Shown here one piece after another: positions 1-8,107 of a stretch of DNA of 64,000 bases. Both the position numbers and the translations under genes were made by a program. The notes beneath the pieces are model-generated. The model was not told the DNA's origin. It did no database searches and saw only the letters and a program-made list of their open reading frames with translations. Every line of letters begins with the position of its first letter. Position 1 is the first letter of the stretch. Source of the DNA: an uncultured Prevotellaceae bacterium (GTDB lineage: Bacteria > Bacteroidota > Bacteroidia > Bacteroidales > Bacteroidaceae); NCBI GenBank assembly GCA_900317635.1, contig ONHN01000003.1, forward strand, positions 41,406 through 105,405. Direction: 5' to 3'.

Positions 1-65
1 TTTCTTGAACATAAGCGAAGAGAGACTTTGAAGGTTACCGCCTCCGACGGCGGTGCTTACTTCTG

Positions 66-96
66 CAAAGATAGCGCAAAAGGAGGATAACCTAAA
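66..96 (-). promoter_or_regulatory. Divergent promoter for a gene leaving the window on the left
   Basis: Read on the minus strand, TTTA-N19-TATCTTTG matches the Bacteroidota promoter pattern except for the last base of the -33 box. A GC-rich hairpin lies in the presumed leader (about 35-55). An ATG on the minus strand at 12-10 opens four codons before the window ends, so a divergently transcribed gene probably starts here. Too little of it is present to name. Confidence 0.4.
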
Positions 97-166
97 GCCT
101 AACTAAACTTTTCTTCGCCGCCCCCAAGTTTTGCGCCAAAGCCACAAAGTTTTCACCGCAAGCCAC

Positions 167-263
167 GAAGTTATAAATCCCGCCGAGAAATGTACATTTC
201 CCGCCGAGAATATATACATATCCCGCCGAGAAATGTATATTTCCCGCCGAGATTTATAACTTC
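167..263. repeat. Four-copy palindromic array inside a 13-bp inverted repeat
   Basis: Four adjacent units of 20-22 bp begin with CCCGCCGAGA at 179, 200, 222 and 243. Each continues with an AT-rich palindrome or near-palindrome; the first is AAATGTACATTT. The array is enclosed by a perfect inverted repeat, GAAGTTATAAATC at 167-179 and GATTTATAACTTC at 251-263. There are no unique spacers, so it is not a CRISPR. It lies between two divergent promoters. It could be a regulator-binding array or a structured intergenic element; the function is not known. Confidence 0.8.
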
Positions 264-433
264 AGGGCTTTAGCCGAAAACTTCTGGGTTTAGCGCGAAA
301 ACTTGCATGGCGCGGCCGAAAGTTTTGAAAGCCAACAGCTTGCAGCAGTCGGCTTGCGCAGGGAGCGCATAGCTCGCTGCCACGGCGGTGGGTGGCTTGA
401 AAGGATGTGCGCGGCGGCTTTATCGCGGCATTG

Positions 434-465
434 TTTGCCGTTAAGCTAAAATAGCCGTAACTTTG
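434..465 (+). promoter_or_regulatory. Promoter of the CotH/dockerin gene
   Basis: TTTG (434-437), exactly 20 bases, then TAACTTTG (458-465): a full match to the Bacteroidota housekeeping consensus. The ATG follows 17 bases after the -7 box, so the leader is very short. Confidence 0.8.
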
Positions 466-482
466 CAGCAAATTCAAAGACA

Positions 483-3400
483 ATGAAGCGCATTATCCTA
501 TTCTTAAGTCTGTTGGCCGCTGCAGGCTTTAGCGTGCTGCGGGCAGAGGTTTATACCATTTCCTGCATCGCAGCCGATGGCTACGTAGGCTTAGGCAGCC
601 AGCACGGTGCAACCCCCTACATCTTTTATGTAGGCGCATCAGAAGTGAGCGAAGACGGTTACTGGGAAGTCACGGAGGCGGCTAACGGTACGACGTTTCG
701 TAACCAAGCCACGGGCCAGTACCTTGCCTTCACCACCGAGCGCAACGGCAACATCGTCAAGTACATGACCCTGAGCAGCTCCGCCGCCTCCGACAACGAG
801 CTGTGGACCCTCGAGGCGCAAACCGACGGCACCTTCGTCATTCGCAGCGTGGCCGACCCGTCCTACGTCTGGGACTTGCGGCGCGACGGCAGCAACCTCC
901 TCGGCTGCTACCAGGGCAATGGCAATGGCACCAACGAGCGTTTTGTCCTTACCCTCGTCGCTACGCCGCGCGAGCAGTTGGAAAGCTATATTGCTACGAA
1001 CCTGCCCGAAGGCGTTACCGATGCGCTCTTTCCCACTGGCACAGATGAGGGGGAGTACACCGCGCGCTCCGTTCAAGCACTGCGCGATGCCTACAACGCC
1101 GCCATGCAACTCCTTGCCAGCGGCGACGCCTCCGCCGACTACGCCTCCGCCCTCGCCGCCCTGCGCGCTGCCTACGACGGCCTCGTGGTGAACTCCACGC
1201 AAACCGCGTTCCCACCAGCATGGCACGTCTATCTTTCCGACGGGCGCGTAGAAGCCTTCCCCGTGAAGTACGTTGAGAAGCAGTCCGTAGCCGACGGCCT
1301 CCTCACTATATCGACCAACGTAGGCTTCACGGCGCAGTATCCAACGTGGCAAGTGGACAGCGTGAGCCTCGTAGCCCCCGCCATGCCCAATTTCCGCACG
1401 TTCAAAGTCAACAACAAGTACAACTATCAAGTCTTCACCGACGCGCAAGGCGAAATCTATGACGACTACGTGGCCATCAACGTAGCGGGCATTGGCAAGA
1501 GCCTAACCCCCTCGTTCACCTTCACCAGCCCCCGCGCCGCCGCCTACGTGGGCGGGGTGGAACAAACGAACCACGCTTCGCGCCATCGCTTCGCGGACGA
1601 AGTGGTTTACCTCGTGGCCGACCACGGCACGCGCATCCTGCAACGGCACAAGACCTCAAGCGGCAACTACGAATACGGCATGCAGCCCTACGGGCGCTAC
1701 GTGGCCGTAGGCGTAGGCTGGCTGACTGACCGCGCCACGAAGGTGCCCGCCGTGTATATCGAAACAGCCGACGGGCAAATCGTAACAAGTAAAACGGAAT
1801 ATAAAGATGCCTTTATACACATCGACGGGGCGGGTGTCTTCCGCGACTTCCCCCTGACGGCGGTACAAATAAAAGGGCGCGGCAACACCAGCTGGTCGGC
1901 ACCCTACAATGGCAGTAACCCCAAGAATCCCTATCGCCTGAAGTTTGCAGAAAAGCAAAAACCCTTTGGCATGACCAAAGGGAAAAGCTGGGTGCTACTC
2001 GCCAACAAAATCAGCAACTCTATGCTGACCAATGCCATAGGTCAGCGCATCGCGGGCTTCTTCCAAGCGCAAGGTGCCAACCACATCATTCCCGTTGACC
2101 TCTACATCAACAACTCCTATCGCGGGAGCTACAACTTCACCGAGAAGGTGGGCTTTGCAAACAACAGCATCGACCTTGACGACGAGACCCGTGCCACCTT
2201 TCTCGAACTTGACTCCTACTTCGACGAAACCTACAAGTTTCGAAGTGCCTACTTCAATCTGCCCGTCAATATCAAGTCGCCCGACTTCAGCGACCCAGAG
2301 GAGCTAACGCTAACCACGAAAGATGCCATCGAAAATCGCTTCAATCGCATGCAGGAGGCCGTCTTCGAAGGGCGCGATTTCTCTGATGAAATCGCAATAG
2401 AACCGCTCTGCCGATACCTCGCAGCCAACGAGCTGATGAAGAACAACGAGCTGGCACATCCCAAGAGCACATTCCTCTACAACGAAAACGTAGACGACCC
2501 AACATCGAAGTTCGTCTTCGGACCCGTCTGGGACTGCGACTGGGCTTACGGCTATGGTAACAGTCGCAACTACTTCATCATCGAGGACACTTCCGACTTC
2601 TACGAAAGTTTGGCCGACGGCTACGTTGGCACCAACTTCTTCCGCGCTTTGCGAGAACGCGAAGACATCTTGGGAGCATGGTATTATAAGGTGTGGACAG
2701 ACTTCATGCAAACCGACCTTGAAGAGCTGATAGACTTCGTGCAGGACTACTACGACTACGCGCGGCCCTCGTTGGAGCGCAACGCCCTGCTCTGGAGCGA
2801 CGGACGCAACTACGCCACGGTCGCCGCCAATGCCCAGCAGTGGCTTCGCACGCGCGCCAATACCGTGTACGACCGCCTCACGCGCTTCGACACGTCTGCC
2901 TTAGAGCCGACAACCGTCGTTCCTGGCGACGTGAACGAAGACGGCGTGGCATCGCTGGCCGATGCGGTCTGCCTCGTCAACGCTATCCTGGAGCGCGAAA
3001 ACGATAAGTTCGTCTTTGAGCAAGCCGACCTCGATAGGAACGAGCTACTCACCGTAGGCGACCTGGCCCTACTGATGAAGCTCGTGCTATCTTCCGACAA
3101 CACGATGCGCACCCGCCGCTACCGTGCCCCCTTAGCCGACGGCCTATTAGCTTTAGACGATGGCGTTGTCGCGAAGGACGGCGAAGCGCAGATGTCCCTC
3201 CGCTTGCAGCTCGACACGCCTTCCTACACCGCCCTGCACTTCACCCTACGCCTACCGAAAGGTGTCAGTCTCAGCGAGTTGGTTCTGCCAGCAGCCGTCA
3301 ACGCCCATCACAGTGATATCGTAGCACTCTCCGACGGAGCTTATCGCATCCTTCTCTATTCAGACACGAACGAACCCCTACCCGCAGGCGAAACGACCTT

Positions 3401-3656
3401 TGCCCTACGCCTCGCAGTTCCGCCAGCCTACGATGCAGCAACCGCTGTAAACATCGTTGGTGCTTACGCCGTTAGCACAGAAGGCGAGGATCAGCACCTC
3501 GATACATCTTCCGCCGCCCTCATTCCTAATCTGACGGCTATTTCCGCTCCCGCAGAAAGCGCAAAAGAAACGCAATGTTTTGATTTGCAAGGACGGCGCG
3601 TATCCTACGTTGAAAAGGGCGTATTTATCGTTAACGGAAAGAAAGTAATCAAGTAA
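483..3656 (+). CDS. Secreted CotH-domain protein with dockerin-like repeat
   Basis: A 1057-residue exported protein. An N-terminal signal peptide (about residues 1-21, ending near LRA) is followed by a beta-rich region of about 150 residues that resembles a beta-trefoil carbohydrate-binding module. A CotH-type, kinase-like domain spans about residues 440-730. It has KGRGNTSW, then YRLKF and FGMTKGKSWVLLAN, and later the FGPVWDCDWAYGY block. A type I dockerin-like pair of Ca-binding segments starts at PGDVNEDG (about 815). The C-terminus (FDLQGRR to NGKKVIK) resembles the short C-terminal tails common on secreted Bacteroidales proteins. CotH proteins phosphorylate coat or matrix proteins or are found with glycan-degrading systems; the substrate here is unknown. 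The next gene also carries a dockerin and is probably co-transcribed, 12 bases downstream. Confidence 0.82.
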   Translation: MKRIILFLSLLAAAGFSVLRAEVYTISCIAADGYVGLGSQHGATPYIFYVGASEVSEDGYWEVTEAANGTTFRNQATGQYLAFTTERNGNIVKYMTLSSSAASDNELWTLEAQTDGTFVIRSVADPSYVWDLRRDGSNLLGCYQGNGNGTNERFVLTLVATPREQLESYIATNLPEGVTDALFPTGTDEGEYTARSVQALRDAYNAAMQLLASGDASADYASALAALRAAYDGLVVNSTQTAFPPAWHVYLSDGRVEAFPVKYVEKQSVADGLLTISTNVGFTAQYPTWQVDSVSLVAPAMPNFRTFKVNNKYNYQVFTDAQGEIYDDYVAINVAGIGKSLTPSFTFTSPRAAAYVGGVEQTNHASRHRFADEVVYLVADHGTRILQRHKTSSGNYEYGMQPYGRYVAVGVGWLTDRATKVPAVYIETADGQIVTSKTEYKDAFIHIDGAGVFRDFPLTAVQIKGRGNTSWSAPYNGSNPKNPYRLKFAEKQKPFGMTKGKSWVLLANKISNSMLTNAIGQRIAGFFQAQGANHIIPVDLYINNSYRGSYNFTEKVGFANNSIDLDDETRATFLELDSYFDETYKFRSAYFNLPVNIKSPDFSDPEELTLTTKDAIENRFNRMQEAVFEGRDFSDEIAIEPLCRYLAANELMKNNELAHPKSTFLYNENVDDPTSKFVFGPVWDCDWAYGYGNSRNYFIIEDTSDFYESLADGYVGTNFFRALREREDILGAWYYKVWTDFMQTDLEELIDFVQDYYDYARPSLERNALLWSDGRNYATVAANAQQWLRTRANTVYDRLTRFDTSALEPTTVVPGDVNEDGVASLADAVCLVNAILERENDKFVFEQADLDRNELLTVGDLALLMKLVLSSDNTMRTRRYRAPLADGLLALDDGVVAKDGEAQMSLRLQLDTPSYTALHFTLRLPKGVSLSELVLPAAVNAHHSDIVALSDGAYRILLYSDTNEPLPAGETTFALRLAVPPAYDAATAVNIVGAYAVSTEGEDQHLDTSSAALIPNLTAISAPAESAKETQCFDLQGRRVSYVEKGVFIVNGKKVIK

Positions 3657-3668
3657 TTTTGTCAAGCC

Positions 3669-4292
3669 ATGAAGAAGAAACTATTATATAGCCTGCTTGT
3701 CGCCCTCTGCGGTCTGCAAACAACGTATGCGCAAGAGGCAACGTTGCGTCTCGCCGATTGCGCGGGAGGTTGTGCGCTCACGATAGGCGCGCAGGTAGCG
3801 GGCCAGTACGTATCGTTCCAAATGGACATCGTTGCGCCAGGGGGCTGTCGCTTGGAAAAGGCCGAGTCCGCTGCTGCTTATGCCTCGCTCAACTTGCAGG
3901 CAGCCACGTTGCAAAACGGACTGGTGCGCATGGCAGCCTATACCGACAATGCCTTGCGGCTTGAGTTCGATGGCTCCGACGTTTTCACCGTGCAGTTTCA
4001 AGGTGTGCCCGCCAATGCTTCCACGTTCACCCTCAAAAACATTCGCTTCGCAGCCGCCGACGGCACCGAAACATTGTTGCCGCCCGTGTCGGTAACGTAT
4101 CAAGGCACTTCGCCACAGCCAACCCCCTACGACCTTAACGGCGATGGAGCTGTCAACGTGGGTGACGTGACGACCCTGGTCAACATGATATTGGGCAAAA
4201 CAGCCCTTCTCAACGGTGCCGACCTCAACAGCGACGGCTCCGTGAACGTGGGCGACGTCACTACGCTCGTCAATCGAATTTTGGGGAAGTAA
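3669..4292 (+). CDS. Small secreted dockerin-like protein
   Basis: A 207-residue protein with a signal peptide ending near TYAQ (residue 21). A beta-rich domain of about 120 residues follows, of the cohesin-like type often seen before dockerins (pattern around FTVQFQGVP and FTLKNIRFA). The last 60 residues hold two near-identical dockerin segments, DLNGDGAVNVGDVTTLVN and DLNSDGSVNVGDVTTLVN, each with the Asp/Asn ligands of a Ca-binding loop. No cohesin scaffold is obvious in the window, so the dockerin may be a stable fold or an in-cis partner rather than part of a cellulosome. It follows the CotH gene by 12 bases and probably shares its transcript. Confidence 0.78.
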   Translation: MKKKLLYSLLVALCGLQTTYAQEATLRLADCAGGCALTIGAQVAGQYVSFQMDIVAPGGCRLEKAESAAAYASLNLQAATLQNGLVRMAAYTDNALRLEFDGSDVFTVQFQGVPANASTFTLKNIRFAAADGTETLLPPVSVTYQGTSPQPTPYDLNGDGAVNVGDVTTLVNMILGKTALLNGADLNSDGSVNVGDVTTLVNRILGK

Positions 4293-4328
4293 GGCGAGGG
4301 GGTGAGCAGTATTTTGGCGTAGCCCCTT

Positions 4329-4522
4329 GGGAGCGCGGGCGCCTCGCCCGCAGAAGTATGGGACGCATGCGTCTCGCCTGCACCCTAATCGCTGCAATAG
4401 CAGCGAAGCATTTCTTTTATCGCTAACCTTCGCTGCTTTAGCAGCGATTAGTGCGGGCGAGGCGCCCGCGCTCCCAGGGTGGCTACGCCGTCGTTGGGTG
4501 CGGGCGAGGCGCCCGCGCTCCC
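4329..4522. repeat. GC-rich REP-like elements, partly a large hairpin
   Basis: The unit is about 24 bp: GGGAGCGC, GGGCGCC, TCGCCCGCA. Copies are at 4329-4352 (direct), 4452-4475 and 4499-4522 (inverted), with a diverged copy at 4360-4382. Between the first and third lie inverted arms at 4386-4408 and 4428-4450 (two mismatches in 23), so 4329-4475 can fold into one long stem-loop. GCGTAGCC often precedes the unit. The same family recurs at 34691-34790 and in part at 58454-58476. Confidence 0.8.
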
Positions 4523-4533
4523 ATGCCTTCACG

Positions 4534-4780
4534 CTCACCTTGCACTATCTTTGCTTTGCGAAGATAGGCTGCGGCTCGGAAAAGCTAAAGCAAGCTTTGC
4601 TTTTTGCTCACCTTGCACTACTTTGCTTCGCGAAGATAGGCTGCGGCTCGGAAAAGCTAAAGCAAGCTTTGCTTTTCGCTCGCCTTGCACTACTTTGCTT
4701 TGCGAAGATAGGCTGCACCTCGGCAAAGAAAAACAAGCGAGCTTGCTTTTCTTTGCGCTCAGTTTGCACTATCTTTGCCC
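4534..4780 (+). repeat. Four tandem copies of a promoter-like unit
   Basis: Units begin at 4534, 4607, 4679 and 4758, giving periods of 73, 72 and 79 bases; the fourth is partial. Each starts near CTTGCACTA followed by a TTTGC box, then GCGAAGATAGGCTGC, and ends in an AAGC/GCTT-rich hairpin. The first and last copies carry an exact TATCTTTG -7 box (last at 4770-4777), and the middle two carry a shortened form. The last copy lies just upstream of the TPP riboswitch and is the likely transcription start for it; its -33 box is not at the usual distance. Confidence 0.75.
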
Positions 4781-4788
4781 ACGAAAAG

Positions 4789-4874
4789 GATTTTAGGGGT
4801 GCCCCGCCGACTTCGGCAGGCTGAGAGCATACCCTCAACAACTGATCGGGACAATTCCCGCGTAGCGAAAAATC
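4789..4874 (+). promoter_or_regulatory. TPP (thiamine pyrophosphate) riboswitch
   Basis: The THI-box core is clear: AGGGGTGCCC, then GGCTGAGA, ATACCC, ACTGATC, and a GGGACAATTCCCGCGTAG block. The P1 helix is closed by GATTTT (4789-4794) with AAAATC (4869-4874). The P3 arm is a short GCCGACTTCGGC-type hairpin. Only nine bases separate P1 from the start codon of the receptor gene, with no room for a terminator. This suggests control of translation initiation: TPP binding would stabilise P1 and hide the start region. It marks the next two genes as thiamine uptake. Confidence 0.93.
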
Positions 4875-4883
4875 TCTTAACGT

Positions 4884-7151
4884 ATGAGAACCACATTCTT
4901 TTTGGGTGCGGCCTTAGTGGGGTGCACCAACCTCTTAGCGCAGTCCGACACGTTGCAGACAGAGCAATTGTCGGAAGCCGTAGTTCATGCCACGCGTGCC
5001 ACACGCACCACGCCGATGGCTTACACCAACATTACGAAGGAAACGCTCGCCCGCGTCAACTTCGGACAGGACATCCCCTACCTGTTGAGTGCCACGCCCA
5101 GCGTGACGATGTCGAGCGATGGCGGTGCGGGCATAGGCTATACCTATCTTCGCATTCGTGGTATCGACCCTACGCGCATCAACGTTACCAACAATGGTAT
5201 TCCGCTGAACGATGCCGAGTCGAACTCGTTGTATTGGGTCAACATGGGCGACTTCGCTTCTTCTATAGGTGGCGTGCAGGTGCAGCGCGGCGTTGGTACG
5301 AGCACCATTGGTAGCGGTGCCTTCGGTGCAAGCGTGAACATGCAAACCGAACCTATCTCGCCCAAAGCTTTTATGCAGTTTGACGGCTCTGTGGGTAGCT
5401 ACGGAACACACAAGGAGTCGTTGCAATTCTCAACGGGCCGTCTCGGCGGGCATTGGGGCTTGAGCGGACGCCTGTCGCACATAGCTACCGACGGCTACAT
5501 CGACCGCGCATCGGTTCGCCTCAACTCCTACTTCCTGCAAGCAGGATATTTTGGAGATAAGACCGAGGTGAAATTCATCACTTTCAACGGGGCCGAACGC
5601 ACCTACCACGCCTGGGACTACGCCACACGCGACGATATGGAGGCCTACGGCCGAACGTATAACCCGTGCGGTAAGTATAAGGATGCTAACGGCAACACGC
5701 TCTACTATCCCGACCAGATAGATAGCTACAACCAGCAGCACTATCAGCTCTTGTGGACCCAACGCTTCCTGCCCGAACTGACCTTAAATGCGGCCCTGCA
5801 CTATACGCGCGGCGGCGGCTACTACGAGCAGATGAAGACAAACCGTAAGCTCTACGAGTACGGCCTCGAACCCTTTAGTTATCGGACGGCCGATGACGAA
5901 GAGATTATCAGCAAAAGTCGTGCCGACCTTGTGCGCCGTAAGTACAGCGAAGCCGACTTCTACGGCACCGTCGTCTCGTTGCAGTATAAGAAAGACAAGT
6001 GGGAGGCCATCCTTGGCGGCGGTTGGAACAAGTACGATGGCGTTCACCACGGCAAGGTGCTTTGGGTGAGGAACTACCTTGGCGACATCAACGCCCTTCA
6101 GCCCTACTATCGCAACTTCGCCCACAAGCAAGACGCCAACGTCTTCGGCCGCGTGGAGTATGCCTTTATGCGCAACCTGACGGCATACGCCGACTTGCAA
6201 TATCGCTACGTACACTATGACATGTACGGCCCATGCGACGAATGGTACGGCCCTAAAGACCCCGTTGTCTTTAATTTCCACAACACCTTCCACTTCTTCA
6301 ATCCGAAGGTGGGCCTTTATTATAGGATCACGCCCCACCACGACCTTTATGCCTCGTACGCGATGGCCCACAAAGAGCCTACGCGCAACGACTATGAAGC
6401 CGCCGTATGGAGTCAGACGCCTCGCGCAGAGCGCTTAAACGATTTCGAGTTGGGCTATAAATTTAGGAGCGAACGCTTCTCGGCGGTCGTCAACTTCTAC
6501 TATATGCTCTATAAAGACCAGTTCGTGCAGACTGGCGAGCAGGACAAGAATGGTGAATTTATTATGCAAAACGTGGGCAACAGCTACCGTCGCGGCGTAG
6601 AACTGGCTTTAGACTGGAAACCCCTCGACTGGCTGCGCTGGCATGGCAACCTGACGTGGAGTCACAACCGCATTAAGGACTACCACGTCATCCTCGACGA
6701 CACCGCACAGCCCTTCAACCTGGGCAATACGCCCATATCCTATAGCCCGAGCCTCATCTTTAATAATATCTTCTCCTTCAAGTGGAAGGGCCTTTCGGCC
6801 GCCGTGCATACGCAATACGTGGGTAAGCAATACATGACCAATACGGGTTTTGAAAGTTATAACGAAGGAACGCGCGACGTGTCGCTGCTGCTGGATCCTT
6901 ATTGCACCACCAACCTCGACCTCTCTTATACCTTTACGTGTATTCCTCGAGTGAAATCGCTGACGCTTGGCGTTGCTGTTTTCAACCTTTTCAACGCGAA
7001 GTATGAGAGTAACGGCGCAGCCTACACGTGCGTCAAGAGCAACGGACAAGGAGGGGCTATGGCCTATCAAGACGACGACTGGAATAGCTACGCTGTCTTT
7101 GCGGCTCAAGCACCCACGAATTTCCTCTTCCACCTCTCTATTCGCTTCTAA
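4884..7151 (+). CDS. TonB-dependent outer membrane receptor, thiamine type
   Basis: A 755-residue outer membrane receptor, predicted to import thiamine or its phosphates using TonB energy. The signal peptide ends near LLAQ (about residue 19). A plug domain follows (about 45-150), with ITKETLARVNFGQDIPYLL and LRIRGIDPTRINVTNNGIPL. The remaining 600 residues are a typical 22-strand barrel, ending in the aromatic LFHLSIRF. There is no N-terminal carboxypeptidase-like repeat, so it is not a SusC-type protein. The substrate is inferred from the TPP riboswitch directly upstream and from the PnuC-family gene 18 bases downstream, an arrangement known for thiamine uptake in Bacteroidetes. The start is the ATG next to the riboswitch. 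Confidence 0.9.
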   Translation: MRTTFFLGAALVGCTNLLAQSDTLQTEQLSEAVVHATRATRTTPMAYTNITKETLARVNFGQDIPYLLSATPSVTMSSDGGAGIGYTYLRIRGIDPTRINVTNNGIPLNDAESNSLYWVNMGDFASSIGGVQVQRGVGTSTIGSGAFGASVNMQTEPISPKAFMQFDGSVGSYGTHKESLQFSTGRLGGHWGLSGRLSHIATDGYIDRASVRLNSYFLQAGYFGDKTEVKFITFNGAERTYHAWDYATRDDMEAYGRTYNPCGKYKDANGNTLYYPDQIDSYNQQHYQLLWTQRFLPELTLNAALHYTRGGGYYEQMKTNRKLYEYGLEPFSYRTADDEEIISKSRADLVRRKYSEADFYGTVVSLQYKKDKWEAILGGGWNKYDGVHHGKVLWVRNYLGDINALQPYYRNFAHKQDANVFGRVEYAFMRNLTAYADLQYRYVHYDMYGPCDEWYGPKDPVVFNFHNTFHFFNPKVGLYYRITPHHDLYASYAMAHKEPTRNDYEAAVWSQTPRAERLNDFELGYKFRSERFSAVVNFYYMLYKDQFVQTGEQDKNGEFIMQNVGNSYRRGVELALDWKPLDWLRWHGNLTWSHNRIKDYHVILDDTAQPFNLGNTPISYSPSLIFNNIFSFKWKGLSAAVHTQYVGKQYMTNTGFESYNEGTRDVSLLLDPYCTTNLDLSYTFTCIPRVKSLTLGVAVFNLFNAKYESNGAAYTCVKSNGQGGAMAYQDDDWNSYAVFAAQAPTNFLFHLSIRF

Positions 7152-7169
7152 CGCTGCAAGACCTTCGGA

Positions 7170-7766
7170 ATGGAAACACTGACGTTGCTTGACCTTACTG
7201 GTACGCTGTTCGGGCTCTTGTATCTTTACTTAGAGTATCGAGCCAGTATTCACTTGTGGGTTGTCAGCATGGTGATGCCCGCCATCGACCTCTTCGTCTA
7301 CTACCAAGCAGGTCTTTATGCCGACTTTGGCATGGCTATCTACTACCTGCTGGCCGCCGTCTACGGATGGGCTGTTTGGGCTCGCAAGAAACCTGCTGAA
7401 AGTGTCGATGAAAAGGGAGGAAATAGTGCAGAGCTTGCTATTACGCACACGCCGCTCCGCGTAGCCCTTATGTTAGGTGCTCTGTTTCTTGTGTTGTGGG
7501 TCGCGATGTACTACGTGCTATCGCGCTTCACCGACAGCACCGTTCCCCTGACCGACAGCTTTGGCAACTCGCTCTCCATCATCGCGCTGTGGATGCTGGC
7601 AAGGAAATACGTTGAGCAGTGGCTCGTCTGGTTTGTGGTGGATGCCCTGTTCTTCGTGCTCTACATCCATAAGGGCGTTCCCTTTCACGGTTGCCTCTAC
7701 GGGTTCTATACGGTGATGGCCATTGTGGGCTATTGGAAGTGGTTGCAGATGATGAAAGCGCAGTAG
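7170..7766 (+). CDS. pnuT: PnuC-family inner membrane transporter, probably thiamine (PnuT)
   Basis: A 198-residue protein with about seven predicted membrane segments of the PnuC/SWEET-like fold. Family signatures include VVDALFFVLYIHKG and GFYTVMAIVGYWKW near the C-terminus, and the YYLLAAVYGWAVW helix near 60-75. PnuC proteins pass nicotinamide riboside, riboflavin or thiamine by facilitated diffusion, driven by phosphorylation inside the cell. The TPP riboswitch and the receptor gene upstream argue for thiamine. A thiamine pyrophosphokinase usually accompanies this pair in Bacteroides but is not present here. The gene is followed by a good terminator. Confidence 0.87.
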   Translation: METLTLLDLTGTLFGLLYLYLEYRASIHLWVVSMVMPAIDLFVYYQAGLYADFGMAIYYLLAAVYGWAVWARKKPAESVDEKGGNSAELAITHTPLRVALMLGALFLVLWVAMYYVLSRFTDSTVPLTDSFGNSLSIIALWMLARKYVEQWLVWFVVDALFFVLYIHKGVPFHGCLYGFYTVMAIVGYWKWLQMMKAQ

Positions 7767-7809
7767 GCTATAACGGCCAACCAGCCAATAGCACTCTCAA
7801 ACTTTATTT

Positions 7810-7848
7810 GTGCATTTCGCCTTATAGGCGGAGTGCACTTTTTTCTTT
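7810..7848 (+). terminator. Intrinsic terminator after pnuT
   Basis: GTGCA (7810-7814) pairs with TGCAC (7834-7838). Inner pairs are CGCC with GGCG around a TTATA loop, followed by a T-run (7839-7844). It ends the thiamine operon just before the promoter of the polysaccharide locus. Confidence 0.8.
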
Positions 7849-7856
7849 CACAAAAA

Positions 7857-7888
7857 TTTGCAGTATACGCCCGAAAGCGCTATATTTG
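7857..7888 (+). promoter_or_regulatory. Promoter of the polysaccharide locus
   Basis: TTTG (7857-7860), exactly 20 bases, then TATATTTG (7881-7888): a perfect Bacteroidota promoter. Transcription from here would give a leader of about 210 bases before the wecA-like ATG at 8108, with no ORF I can support in it. A small AACGC/GCGTT stem lies near 8041-8060. No inverted repeats flank the promoter, so it does not look like an invertible promoter. Confidence 0.82.
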
Positions 7889-8107
7889 CACCGCTTGCCT
7901 ATAATCAAAAAGCATTTGGAAATCCATAGGCTCCAGCATTTATTACTTTGTTTGTGCTTGCAATGCGCTACGTTTCAGGACCTTACGCGCGTTGTAGGGA
8001 GCTAAAGTATTTCCTTTTGCGCTCAAAATGGTAGCCTTTAACGCTTCGTTATTAGCGTTGTTTGCGGCATCGTCGTTTGCGTTTTAAACATTCCAAACGA
8101 ATTGTTT

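Noticed and set aside
179-262. Possible CRISPR array
   Set aside because: Repeats are adjacent with no unique spacers, units are only 20-22 bp and no cas gene is present.
639-1448. Long minus-strand ORF opposite the CotH gene
   Set aside because: It is a shadow of a GC-rich coding strand; the + frame has a signal peptide, known domains and a promoter.
7857-7888. Invertible capsule promoter as in Bacteroides fragilis
   Set aside because: No inverted repeats flank the promoter and no invertase gene is present in the window.
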